64,000 nucleotides of DNA from Rotaria sordida (taxonomy: Eukaryota > Rotifera > Eurotatoria > Philodinida > Philodinidae). The notes below the pieces were generated by a model. The model was not told where the DNA came from and made no database searches. It worked only from the letters and a program-made list of their open reading frames with translations. The stretch lies in assembly GCA_905250125.1 (NCBI GenBank), contig CAJNOL010000091.1, positions 35,683-99,682 of the forward strand, in the 5' to 3' direction. A program made the translations under genes and the position numbers. Positions 51,312 through 61,634 of the stretch are shown one piece after another; within the stretch, counting starts at the first letter, position 1, and each line of letters starts with the position of its first letter.

Positions 51312-53477
51312 TTACAATATTTCTAAATCTTGTCTATTTAATGTTTGTAAAGTTTGACAACATCTTCGATAAAGTTCTCTTGCAACTAATTCTCTTTCAT
51401 CATCATTTGCACCTGGATATGTATGTAATTGTGGAAATAATAAAACTTTTTTTAATGTTTTTATTAGTCCAAATTTTTGTAATAAAAAATCAAATTCATA
51501 ACTATAATAAGGTATTATAGATTTAAATGATAAATATGATATTTTTGTTTGATTTTTTTCTTTTATAAATTCATCAGCTAATTGTCCAATTATTGATGCT
51601 TGTAATGAACAATAACCAATTGATAATATTGTTAATTGTGTACAACGTGGTATAAATTGTAATATTAAATTTGCACATGTACGAGTACCAAAATTATTCA
51701 TACTTAAATTTAATTCATTTAAATAACGTAAATTACGCATTGATAATAAAAATTCTAAATCACTTGATACTAAACGACAATCCTGTAAATTAAGATATTC
51801 AAGTGGTTGAATAAGACCACTAAATAATATACGAATATAAGATTGTAAATATGTATAAGATAGATCAAGTTTTCGTAAATAAATTAAACGACGAAGTAGA
51901 CGATTAAAATCTGTACATAAATTCATCAAAATATTTGGTGTTGTATAACTAAATAATAAAATCGAATTTTATCAAAATGAAAAAGACAAAAAAAAAAAAG
52001 AAGATTTCTTTTTACCGATTAGGATATAAATTGAGAACACGTTGTAAACAAAGTACACGTAAATTACGTAAATTTGATAAACTTCGAACCAATAATGTTA
52101 ATTCATTTTCTGTTGTTTCCATATTTGGATCACTTAAATGAAGATGTGTAATATTCTTTAAAATAGAAAAAAATGAAGTTATTCAAAAAAAAAAAAGTAT
52201 ATTAATTAAATAATTACATCAGCATTTGTTAAACTTAAAACCAAATTGATATCATATGATATATTAGGTGATAGAATTTGTCGAAAACAATTATTTATCC
52301 ATAATTTATGATAATGAAATCGAAATGGTGTTAATTGCTGAATTTCAAGACCAACAAGTGTATCTTCATTTATAATTTGACAATCATGAATAATTTTGAT
52401 AGGTTCTGAAAAACCAAAAAAATTATATTCAATTTTATTTTCTTCTTAATTTCTCTGCATGGTTTTTTTTTGAATATGATTTCGTGACAATCTCATTCTT
52501 ACTTTGAAATCGAATTAGTCTTTATAGAAATAATGTTCTACTGCTCAAATTTGAATAAAAATTATATCTTGATAACAATTAAACGAGTCAAAATAATACA
52601 TTCTTAAACTTTCTGATATTGTTTTCTAGTAAATAGTTGAAAACAGTCAAATAAAATCCTAAATCTACATGACTATTCTAATAACTAAATTTTCAATAAA
52701 GAAAAAAAGGAATAAAAACATACACATGCTATGTTATAGAAAATAAAGGATAATCACTCCATGCAATATTCTACCAAAATTTGTATCATGTGCAATCGAT
52801 TTATCATAATATTGATAAACATAATTGAATCCATCGATATATTTGTCTAATTTACTTTTTTCAATATCTATATTAATCAAAAATACAATTTAATTATTAA
52901 TGTTGTTTTCTTTTTTCATTTAACTTACATATTCGTTTTTGTATTGAAGAACGTCGTTCAGGTGTCATCCATAATAATGGTAAACGAAAAATTTCTTTTG
53001 TCATTTGAATACCTTCGAAAAAAAAAATCATAATCAAATAACAAAAAAAAAAAACTTATATTAATTATTTGATTTTTACTTGATGAACATCGATGAAAAT
53101 CAACAATCTTAAGACGTGATAAAGTTTTATGTTTATTAACTAAACCCATTACAATATAATCAACTAATGTTGAACCATCTGGTAATTTTTTTTCTAAAAT
53201 TTTTGCAATTGAATCAATTTCATCATCTTGTTGTTGAGGACGTGTATTAAATAACATTGATGATAATGGTAAAAGACGATAAATTTCTAAATAAACTAAT
53301 GGCCAATAAGCAATAAGAAGTTCAATTATTTGATATTCATTCATAAATATAGCTTCTCGTCCCATTGAATAAAATAAATCTGATGGTGTTGCTGTTAAAA
53401 TATGTTTTTGTTGAAGACAAGAATGCAAATATCTTTCGTTTGCTATTAATTTTCGAACACATAATGAACGTAAACGT
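51312..53477 (-). CDS. LRRC14/PRAME-type leucine-rich-repeat protein (start codon not found)
   Basis: Six exons (53477-53080, 53012-52929, 52867-52775, 52405-52218, 52155-52016, 51948-51312) join in frame to at least 512 residues. The N-terminal block (DLFYSMGREAIF, then LIAYWPLVYLEIYRLLP) matches the Pro/Trp start of LRRC14 and PRAME proteins. The C-terminal half has leucine-rich repeats such as LRYLNELNLSMNNFG. Human LRRC14 and PRAME act as substrate receptors or adaptors, including for cullin-2 ligases (family knowledge). The first exon begins at an acceptor (long pyrimidine run then TTTTAG) with no ATG in frame before residue ~40. The upstream gene ends only 44 bp away, so the missing 5' exon is either a trans-spliced leader, or lies beyond that gene, or the first in-frame ATG is used. 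Confidence 0.75.
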
Positions 53478-53500
53478 CTAAAATGAAAAAGAAAACAAAA

Positions 53501-53527
53501 TTTATTTATTTATTTATTTATTTATTT
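53501..53527. repeat. (TTTA)n microsatellite over a stop codon
   Basis: About seven TTTA units fill the gap between the aminotransferase and the LRR gene. The aminotransferase stop codon is formed inside the tract. Confidence 0.8.
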
Positions 53528-54763
53528 TCTAATTCGATCAATTATATCAGCTAAAACTATATAGTCTTCAATACGATTATAAATTTGTGTAGCAATGCGA
53601 ACATAAAGTTCGTTATTAATGCATAAAATAATCGCAACAACTTTATAGTGTTCAATTAAATCATTTATAAGACGAACAGCATCATCATCAGTCTTTTTAT
53701 ATTCTGCCAAATCAGGTAATAAAATCATTTTTAAATATGGTGCCTGCATTTCATTAGGAAAAAGATCTTTTCCTTGTATATTCCAATGTTGTTCAAGGAA
53801 ATTTTTAGCCTGTTGACTTAATGTTGAATTATATTGATGAATTCGATCAAATCCACCAGCCAATAAATCAGCAAATTCAATTGCTTTTGGTATAGTTAAT
53901 AAAGAAGATTCATCACGTGTACCTTGATGAAAAAATTGTAGATGAAAATGTGTCATTATATCAAGTTGAAATGACATTGGACGATAGCCCCATGATGTAT
54001 TGCTTGGTTGAATTTGACTAGCAAGAATTGGATCACGAATAAAAAGAAATGAACAACCTCTTGCAGCATACATCCATTTATGAAATGTACCAATATAGAA
54101 ATCACATTTCAACTGGTTTAATGAAAGTTGTGGATTCACTTGACCTGGTGCATGTGCTCCATCAATAACTACTGGTATACCATGCACATGTAATAGATCA
54201 GTAAGTTCATCGACTGGAAAAAGAAGTGCTGTTGTACTTGTAATATGATCAATAACAGCAAGACGTATATTTTCAATATCACCTTTATTTAATTCATTTT
54301 TAAATTGTTGAATAAATGCTTGTTTACTTTCAATCGGTAATTGAATATTAATCTTTCGTATTTTCATGTTACGTTCTCTAGCAGTTTCTTCAATGGTAAA
54401 AAGAACTGAACCATAAGCTAAATTTGTACATAAAATAGTTCCACCTGTTGTTGATGTAAATATTGGTAAAGGAGATTTTAATATAGCATTAATACCAGCA
54501 GTTGCATTGTCTATAAGAGCAATTTGTTCAAAATTACAATCGAGTCGATATGCTGCTGCTCGTACACAATCAACATATAAATTATATTTTGTTATACGAA
54601 ACCAACGATCAGGATTTCGTTCTTGTTCAAGACGAATACGTTGTAATTCTTCATAAACAAAACGAGGACATGGTCCATAACTACCATGATTAGTATAAGC
54701 AACATCTTGATCCATTAAAAAATGATCATGACGTGTTTTTTCTCCAAACTCAATAGGATTCAT
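53522..54763 (-). CDS. PLP-dependent class-V aminotransferase, isopenicillin-N-epimerase-like, intronless
   Basis: One uninterrupted exon encodes 413 residues. The start is the ATG at 54763. Features of the fold-type I class-V family: TNHGSYGPCPR near the N terminus, VVIDGAHAPGQ with the cofactor-binding Asp201 and His204, and GTFHKWMY with the Schiff-base Lys229. GTRDESS and the C-terminal small domain follow. The overall pattern is nearest to isopenicillin-N epimerase-like proteins of bacteria and fungi; the substrate is unknown. No signal peptide is seen, so it is probably cytosolic. It has no introns, while the gene immediately downstream has six exons. With the family distribution this suggests horizontal acquisition (inference). 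It lies 44 bp upstream of the LRR gene on the same strand. Confidence 0.88.
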   Translation of the reverse strand: MNPIEFGEKTRHDHFLMDQDVAYTNHGSYGPCPRFVYEELQRIRLEQERNPDRWFRITKYNLYVDCVRAAAYRLDCNFEQIALIDNATAGINAILKSPLPIFTSTTGGTILCTNLAYGSVLFTIEETARERNMKIRKINIQLPIESKQAFIQQFKNELNKGDIENIRLAVIDHITSTTALLFPVDELTDLLHVHGIPVVIDGAHAPGQVNPQLSLNQLKCDFYIGTFHKWMYAARGCSFLFIRDPILASQIQPSNTSWGYRPMSFQLDIMTHFHLQFFHQGTRDESSLLTIPKAIEFADLLAGGFDRIHQYNSTLSQQAKNFLEQHWNIQGKDLFPNEMQAPYLKMILLPDLAEYKKTDDDAVRLINDLIEHYKVVAIILCINNELYVRIATQIYNRIEDYIVLADIIDRIRK

Positions 54764-55877
54764 GCTTATCAAAATAATAAAAAAAACTTTATCTATTCTA
54801 TCTCCAAAGCAGGGTGTGTGCTATATAGGTTTATATTCAACTTAAAAGCAAATATCACATCAGAAAAAAACAAATATATCTTATCTCACCTTGGACATTT
54901 TACCGTTCTGTTTTGTGTATTAGTAATCTGTGGATATGTTGGATAATAAAAATGTTGTTCGAGTCGAATTGCCGGTATTCGTCTATGAATATAATCTTTT
55001 CGATCGAACATTGGTTTATTAGGAAGTATTGTAAACATGATAGAGTTTTATTTTCTGTCTCGTAAATAATCTGAAGTACGAATAGTCACACGTACATATA
55101 TATATAGTTACTTATCAGACATAAGACCTGGACCTTATGTGCGAAGAACATATTTGTCACAAGCTATAGTAAAGTCTAAGAAGAAGAAGAAGAAGACAAC
55201 AATAATGACGACAGTAATGGTAGAAAAGCGAATGATAATAAGTAATTATTTGTCATATCGACAAGAAAAAAAAGAAATCAAGGAAAAAAAAAGTAACGAC
55301 GAATAATTATAGCATTACTATAAATAACAAGAAACGATATAGAGAAAAAGGTCCTATGGACTTCTTTTCTCTCTAATGGATATGATAAATATCGATCCGA
55401 TAGGTCTCGTGCACATATGTATGTGTGTTGATGCACAAAGTAATATCTCCTATCTATGTTTGATATTTCGGAATAGATGATGAAAACATGAGAACATCTG
55501 ATGAATATTTATTCAGGCTACTTGTTGACGCTTGTAAGCAAAGTAAAGACGATAGTATTCTAATGAGTACATTTTAGAGATAAGGATAAAATTAATCCTA
55601 AACAAAAAAGAAATATCTGATTTTTATATTCAAATGAAATATAAATTCTTGAAATGATTTTCTTAATTATTAATCTTCAAATATTAATATAGATTATAAA
55701 TAAATTAATAATAAAAGTATTCAACTTAAATTTTATCTATAAATGATTTATCTGCATATTTCATAAAACTTATTATGACTTAAAATGAAGAAAAAAAAAG
55801 TACATTTCAAACTTTAATTCTTTTAATTAAACAAAAAAAAGAAAAAAAAAACAACCACAAGAAAAAAAAAGGAAAGT
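54764..55877. other. Intergenic, nothing recognised
   Basis: The ~1.1 kb between two minus-strand genes holds an AAG microsatellite (about 55177-55196), several A runs and A+T-rich sequence. No exon or RNA gene was recognised. Confidence 0.4.
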
Positions 55878-56591
55878 TTATGTCGCATGAAGTTGTTCAT
55901 CAGTTAATGTTAGTTGATCAAGATTTGTTAATTTTTGATCTTGTATTGTATGAAGTATTGTCATTAAAAGTGATGGTGTACGATCTTTTTCATCACGTAA
56001 TTCTGGATAATAATCTCGATAATCATATGCTCGAAAAGGTATTTCATATGTCATTAAACCTAAATCATAAGCTTTACATAATGCAACTCGAAGATTTCTT
56101 AATTGTGCTTGACATATAGAAGTTTTTAATACAGGTTCAATTTCGCCTGTATGATCATGAACAAATTGTTTTAAAAGTTTTATATTACGATAATCAAGTA
56201 AAAGATATTCATCACGACATACTGGACATGGATTTCCACGTATATAAACACCTTCTTCAACACAAAAATCACGTGTATAATGAGGAAAACGTTGATTTAT
56301 TCGATTTCTAACATAATTTTTCCATACAGGTTCATTACCATAAACAGTTTTATATGCATCACTTTCCATATAACGAAGAGATGTTTCAATATCTGTGACA
56401 TTATATGGTGTACCTCTTAATGAAGTTTTCGTTTTATTATGTGCTAATTGAGCTGATTGTGCTGTTGGAGCAGCTGGATCAACAGGTGTTGTTGGTTTAG
56501 CTGCATCATGAGATGATGATAATGAAAAAAAAGCACAAGGATAATTAATAAGAGAATGAAATTTAAAATAAGAAAGTCGTTGTGAAAGCAT
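55878..56591 (-). CDS. MRPS18B: Mitochondrial small-subunit ribosomal protein MRPS18B (mS40)
   Basis: A single exon encodes 237 residues. The first ~30 residues are basic and hydrophobic with few acidic residues, as for mitochondrial import. The core shows RYMESDAYKTVYGNEPVW, then GNPCPVCRDEYLLLDYRN, LLKQFVHDHTG and KAYDLGL, which line up with animal MRPS18B (YLES..Y...YG..PVW, GNPCPICRD, D.RN.KLL.QF). It is a structural component of the mitochondrial 28S subunit. The ATG follows directly on TTCTCATTTCAG, a good splice acceptor, so the leader is probably spliced on in cis or in trans. A Pro/Ala/Thr-rich insert lies between the presequence and the conserved part. Confidence 0.92.
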   Translation of the reverse strand: MLSQRLSYFKFHSLINYPCAFFSLSSSHDAAKPTTPVDPAAPTAQSAQLAHNKTKTSLRGTPYNVTDIETSLRYMESDAYKTVYGNEPVWKNYVRNRINQRFPHYTRDFCVEEGVYIRGNPCPVCRDEYLLLDYRNIKLLKQFVHDHTGEIEPVLKTSICQAQLRNLRVALCKAYDLGLMTYEIPFRAYDYRDYYPELRDEKDRTPSLLMTILHTIQDQKLTNLDQLTLTDEQLHAT

Positions 56592-57961
56592 CTGAAATGA
56601 GAATATTTAAAAAAAGAAATCGTTCAGATTTTATCAAATCGCGAAATTCATTATTTAAAATCAATTTGCTATTTCTAGGCATTTTTTTAAATATGAAATC
56701 GGAAGATTCGAATTGATTTGTTGCTTACCATTTAACTTTTTTCTAATGGTTCAGCCCAATTCTTTCTTTTTTAGGCAACTTTATATTAGCTGCGCTTGCT
56801 TTTGATTGGATGTTCTACATTACCTTTCTCAAAGGATGTACTGTGATGTCGTTACTAGTAGGCGGGAGACGTTTTCTTCTTAATTCATATATTTATAGTT
56901 GTCTTTTTTTGCACACAATGATACATAACTGATTATGAACATAGCAAATGATGAAACTATTTATTGTATCAAAATTTTAGATGCAGCTATAGAATACTTT
57001 CAGTCTATATTTTTTTACTTGTATGTTTCTTTTTACTTACAATTAATTATTATGGACAAGAATATCATAATAATAATCATCATCATTCTACAGATTCAGC
57101 AATATCCGAATATTCTAAAACACCAGTGGTTGTTGAATCTTTTACAAAACATATATTAAGTTAATTTGATTTCTTTCACAATTTTAGTTATCCATAATTA
57201 TTAATCTATTTAGAAACTTCGAATGTTTATCAAATTAATATTGAAAATAATAATTTATTAACTAGATAAGAATGTAAATTATTTTCCAGCTCTTTTAAGA
57301 TAGAATTTGTTAAGTTGTTTTTTTTTCTTTAAAGATATTCATAGGTTAAATAAACTTATAAGAGATGAATATAATATTGAAAATGAACATGATTTCAACT
57401 ATCATCTTCCTCCATCATTATTATTTGAGATGTCTTATGATATATCGTTAGAGAATCGATAAATACAAAATGATTCAATAGAAATAATCAATCAAACAGA
57501 AATCATATCTCCTCTTCTTCCATCGGAACCAATACAAATCGATCAACAATCATACGTAGCCAATATGAAAATGCTTGAAAGTGAATCCATAACCTTATTA
57601 AAAACACAATTCCATCAAGAACAACAATTAGATACAATTTCATATGATCAATTAGACAAAGATGTTTTGGAATCTTCAATACATTCTTTTCAACGCGAAC
57701 AGCTTTTTAATACAGTAAAATTAATCAAAAATATATATTATTATCTTCTATTCCTTGTTCGAATATTTTAGAATGAAGATGAATATAATTTGATGACTTC
57801 AAAAACGAAATATTGAATCATTAATTTCCGTATCAATTACTAATACAGATAGAATATCAATAAGAAACCATCGAATATATTGGCTTGAGGGTGTGGGTGT
57901 AAAGATATTCTGTGCCTGCACTGACACTCACACCTAACAAATACAAAAATAAAGGTATTCT
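56592..57961 (+). other. Intergenic region with possible remains of a small membrane-protein gene
   Basis: On the plus strand, 56974-57164 reads as one hydrophobic segment (ILSVYIFLLVCFFLLTINYY) followed by a His/Asn-rich tail and stop. Another frame from about 57333 to 57770 is open except for a TAA at 57460-57462 and is Gln/Glu/Leu-rich (for example TISYDQLDKDVLESS). They may be fragments of one broken gene, but no family was recognised and the join is not supported. Confidence 0.25.
57889..57900 (+). repeat. Telomere-like GGGTGTGGGTGT tract
   Basis: Twelve bases of GGGTGT repeated twice. The bdelloid telomere repeat reported for Adineta and Philodina is TGTGGG, the same repeat in another phase (established knowledge). 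A degenerate CACTCACACC follows at about 57926-57935. Confidence 0.5.
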
Positions 57962-58720
57962 TTATGAAGATGATGATGGAGCTGTTGCATCAACAGCAGA
58001 AGCAGAATCAGCAAGGGCATCACCAGTAGCAAGACCATCACCAGCACCATCAGCAAGGCCACTAACGAGGGCCGTCAGTTGTTGTACGTGTACCGACGTC
58101 GGCGTGGTGGTGGCCAACACAGCTTCGAGAAGTGTAATCACGTTATCGAAAGTAGGTGATAAATTGATGGGGTATGGTGATGGCTGAGGTTGTTGTTGTT
58201 GTTGAAGTGGTGAAGGTGGCGACGGCGATGAAGGCCTCTATAAAAGAAAAGAAAATATGATAGATTATTAAACATTCATTTATCCATACTATGTATAGTC
58301 CTAACCTTCAACTCATCTGCATACCAACGACACATGATTAAGAAAATACCTCACAAAACTAGTTTCTATATATATATAATGGATAAAAAAAATGTTAGCA
58401 ACAGAGTGAGATGACCTGATGAAAGAATTTTTTTTTCTACTGGTCAAACAGAACGCAAAGAACAATTAGAAAAAGAGAGAAAAGACCATTGATTCTCTTC
58501 TTATTTTGTTTCCCTCTCTTTCATTACCCAGTGATAGAATTTTTCTTTACTCTCATGAGTTGTAAGCGAAAAAAAAGCTTCATCTTTCTTTCTTTGTCCA
58601 TGCGTTGGTAGACTGTGTACACAGATGGACTGTTCATCTATAACGTTTTTTATATTCACTTACATGGCTAGCAAGTCTTCTTCCGACAACAAGATTGTCG
58701 GTCATTCGTTGATTACTCAT
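57962..58720 (-). CDS. Small GC-rich two-exon gene, unrecognised product
   Basis: Exons 58720-58664 and 58237-57962 join in phase 0 to 110 residues. The donor is GTAAGTG and the acceptor TTTTCTTTTATAG, both strong. The protein begins MSNQRMTDNLVVGRRLASH. It continues with a Ser/Pro stretch, a Gln run, the segment NVITLLEAVLATTTPTSV and an Ala/Asp/Gly-rich tail ending SSSS. No domain was recognised. The second exon is much richer in G+C than neighbouring genes and uses C- and G-ending codons. The opposite strand is also open over most of exon 2, which lowers confidence. CTTCTAG lies three bases before the ATG. Telomere-like GT tracts flank the gene on both sides. Confidence 0.45.
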
Positions 58721-59371
58721 TATCTAGAAGCAGGAAAGACAGTATAGTTAAATAAATGAAATAAGTAAAAGAAAACAAGGGTGCAGGTGCGGGTGTGGGT
58801 GTGTAGATGTCGATTTGCTTGCTCTCCGAGTCTCACCCACATCCACTCACCACACCTACACCCACATCCTCTTCAATATTTGAGAGTCATTTAAAATACA
58901 TTTTAAAACTTGAGTTTTTTGTTAAATTTGGCTACGTGGAATAGAAACTTCATAAAATTAATTCAGAATCATATCGTAATATACTTTTGACATGTTCATA
59001 AGACAATCAGTATTGTTTCGAATTTATCCTAATTAAAAGTCAGAGTTAACAACAATGAGGAAGATAAAGAAAAAAAGAACAAACGCAATCATACGAAAAG
59101 ACCAGAATTAAACTTATTATGATTATCTTTTCACTTTCTTTCAGATCTCCAAGAGTTTTCATCAGTAGATGAAAAACGAAAAATTAATAAACAATATAAC
59201 TTTCTCCACAAAAGAAGAAAGAAAAAACCATTGATAGTTATCATAAACAAATGAAAAATAAAACAAAGGAAATCATTTTGTTCCTCTTTTTCCATCACGT
59301 TGTAAAAACACGAGTTGAAACATTTTCAGCATATGATGAATGATTATAAAATGTTGAAGATAACTAATTGA
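58721..59371. other. Intergenic with a G/T-rich and a C/A-rich tract
   Basis: Apart from the telomere-like tracts at 58779-58870 this ~650-bp stretch is A+T-rich and shows no exon. It would contain the promoter of the small GC-rich gene. Confidence 0.4.
58779..58870. repeat. Telomere-like G/T tract and facing C/A tract
   Basis: GGGTGCAGGTGCGGGTGTG-type sequence at 58779-58803 faces a C/A-rich tract (CACCCACATCC, then CACACCTACACCCACATCC) at about 58834-58869. The two are imperfect inverted copies and could pair across a ~30-base loop. They resemble degenerate TGTGGG telomere repeats in both orientations. Confidence 0.5.
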
Positions 59372-60053
59372 TTAATAAATTGTTGGTGAAGCAACAGTTG
59401 TTGAATATGTTACATGAAATATATGTGGAAAAGGACGACATTTTTTAGCTTCGACATTTATTTTTGTTTTGATTTTTAAAAGATTATTATGATCAGCTAC
59501 AGTAGTTTTTATCATTTCAATTGACTGACTAACAACAAAAATTAAATTTGCTCAATCAATTTGAGATCTTGTATTAACAATATAAACAAGAAGAAAATTA
59601 CCATATGGTCGAAATAATTCATGAATCTAAATTTTAAATAATTTATTAATAAATAAGAAGAAAAATTGTTCATTTTTTTTTGTTTTACTTATTTTTCTGT
59701 TACTTGAGTTGAAAGATATTCCAATAAACATTTCTTGATCATCCGTATAACCAGTGAAAAAATAACATTCTTTACTATATTGTCATAATATCAAGAATTG
59801 TTCCTGTTATTATTGATATTGGTGGACTAGTAGTTGAAATAATTCGAGATTTTTCTGTTTTATCAATTGCATCTCAAAATGATTTTGGTTTTGATGTTGA
59901 CTTGTTATCTTCGTTTTTTGCTAGTTCAACAACTGGTGTTACTGATAGAGTTGTAGTTGAAAAAGAATTCATTTCAGTTTTAACCCACAATGCACATGTA
60001 TCCGTATAAGTAGCAAGGGTTGCTGTTATACCAAGTAAATATAAGATTATATT
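59372..60053 (-). pseudogene. Broken membrane/secreted-protein gene, family unidentified
   Basis: Minus-strand frames read as convincing protein across three blocks. The first is LYLLGITATLATYTDTCALW, after an acceptor TATTATAG. The second is CYFFTGYTDDQEMFIGIS. The third is IHELFRPYGNFLLVYIVNT, followed by ANLIFVVSQSIEMIKT to a TAA. In-frame TGA codons break it at 59874-59876 (KSF-stop-DAID) and 59552-59554 (QID-stop-ANL), and a one-base frameshift separates the first two blocks. A short intron probably separates the last two. I could not name the family. The antisense strand is also partly open, but splice signals and block character favour this strand. Confidence 0.45.
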
Positions 60054-60134
60054 CTATAATAATTTACGATTAACAACTAATTTTTTTCTTTTTTTTTATA
60101 GTTCTTCAAATTTATATTGAACATCGATTCGCAG

Positions 60135-60597
60135 ATAATTGTCAATTTGATTGACATATATCATTTTATTTAGTTGTAACATATGCTATTGGAATTACTA
60201 TTATACTATTAAGTATTATTCAAACTGTTCTAAAAGCTAAAGTTTCTATAAATCGTGTTAGACAAAAAATTAAATTAGCTTCTACTATTGGTCTATTGTG
60301 TATTATGTGTCTTTGAAGCAAACTTTTTTTCTTTCTCTTCATTTGATTTGTTGCTGGATGTTACCCATGTAGCCGGTTGTTGCATTATTATATAATTATT
60401 GCCTTTATTTTCCATTATAATGGCAATAATTACATGATAATGCAACAACCGAGTACATGGGTATCGAGTATTTCGTTAATTGGCATATTGTACAGTTTAT
60501 TGTTGCAAATCAAAAAGATTATTGTCATCGAGTTCTTTATCATTTTTCATTGTGGGTTAATTTTAGCTACTTTCTTTTTCTAAATTGCAACATGTAG
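60135..60597 (+). pseudogene. TMEM272-like gene, decayed copy A
   Basis: After a CGCAG acceptor the frame reads NCQFD-stop-HISFYLVV, then a second hydrophobic segment, MCL-stop-SKLFFFLFI-stop-FVAGCY. It resumes in another frame with DYCHRVLYHFSLW. This is the order of TMEM272-like membrane proteins (NCPxNWxIPxYLxV; WFIAGxxWVF; YCHxxLYxFAFWL) and matches copy B at 63220. Three TGA codons (60152, 60314, 60344), an inserted foldback sequence after GCY and a frameshift show it is dead. The upstream exon is not clear; GTAGCAAGGGTTGCTGTTATACCA-like sequence before 60033 resembles the end of copy B exon 1. Confidence 0.7.
60362..60463. repeat. Foldback insertion, 42-nt inverted repeats
   Basis: Arms 60362-60403 and 60422-60463 are complementary at 38 of 42 positions with an 18-base loop. 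It sits within copy A exactly where the family's WVF segment should follow GCY, so it looks like a small inserted foldback element or a templated inverted duplication. Confidence 0.8.
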
Positions 60598-61265
60598 TCA
60601 TTTATATTTGAAAGATACCAAAACATCACAATACACTACAGAATCTTGAAGAATTCGATTTTGATTTGAAATTGACCTCTTTTGTTCGTTTTGGATAAAC
60701 AGTATAAATATTATTGAAATTTTATTTTCATTGAGAATCAATTGAAGAAACTGATGATAAAACTGAATAAATATTTTCTTTTTAGCTTAATCCTTTTAGA
60801 CAGATTTTACGTTCAAATCGTTACTCTTTCGTTTGTTCTAAAACTATGAACGCAACTAAGTCTTGATTATATTCGAACAATATTTTCTTCTTTTTTTTTT
60901 TCGATGAGAAAATATTTTATACAGTTCAGCGAGTGTACCGATATAATTAAATATTTTGTTTAAATATATTTATCATGGGAATGATGAATATTAGTTTCAA
61001 TCGACATTAAATACCTGTCAAATATCCTATGTTGATTTTCATACAGATTCAAAGATGAAATACGAATAATTGAAATGAATGGATGATTAAAAAAATCGAT
61101 CCTAGAGATGTAAACATGATCAATAAATTTCATAGAAAACAAAATGTTATTGCTAGTTTTTCGTGCAGAATTGATATAAACATTTATATAGTTAATCTTT
61201 ATTCATTTCTTTCTATTCATTTTTTTCTTCTTTTCTCTATCATTCTCGCCATTTGAATATATGAA
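60598..61265. other. Intergenic, nothing recognised
   Basis: A+T-rich spacer between the dead TMEM272-like copy A and the small orphan gene. It contains T runs near 60889-60901 and pyrimidine-rich sequence before 61266. No exon was recognised. Confidence 0.4.
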
Positions 61266-61634
61266 ATGTCTTTATCACCAACGCAAGATTTACTCGATCG
61301 AATCGATCGTTTACATTTAATGCTTGTCAGTGAATTACCCACTCTATCATTAACGAATTCACAACATCCAACATCAATTCTTCCTCGAATTACGATAAAC
61401 TCTGTTGATCCTTTATCAATTACTAATATTGCAAATAGTGTACGACCTGCTACGTTTAAATCAGAAGCAATTTTAATCGATGAACTTCAACAATATATTC
61501 AAAAAATGGAACGAGAACGAGAAATACTTCTTCGATCTTATAGTATTATTCTTCAACTTTTAAAACATGATAATACCGATAATGAAACAAATTTAATTGG
61601 TTCTGATTATCCTGAACTTTTATATAATGATTAA
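61266..61634 (+). CDS. Small single-exon protein, unrecognised
   Basis: An uninterrupted frame of 122 residues from ATG to TAA. The first third is amphipathic (LLDRIDRLHLMLVSELPTL), the middle is Ser/Thr/Ile-rich, and residues ~70-103 form a likely helix or coiled coil (LIDELQQYIQKMERERE, then LLRSYSIILQLLKH). The tail is acidic. No signal peptide or membrane segment. The arrangement suggests a small subunit or adaptor that binds through its C-terminal helix, but no family is assigned. A second ATG five bases upstream is in a different frame. AATAAA follows 21 bases after the stop. Confidence 0.6.
   Translation: MSLSPTQDLLDRIDRLHLMLVSELPTLSLTNSQHPTSILPRITINSVDPLSITNIANSVRPATFKSEAILIDELQQYIQKMEREREILLRSYSIILQLLKHDNTDNETNLIGSDYPELLYND

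Noticed and set aside
57912-58187. Plus-strand 91-codon frame over the GC-rich segment
   Set aside because: The minus strand gives a better gene: two exons with strong splice sites joining in phase and an ATG; the plus frame has neither partner exons nor features.
59790-60033. Plus-strand frame antisense to the unidentified pseudogene, as exon 1 of TMEM272-like copy A
   Set aside because: Only the last few codons resemble copy B exon 1 and a TAA lies just before them; the minus-strand reading has better splice signals.
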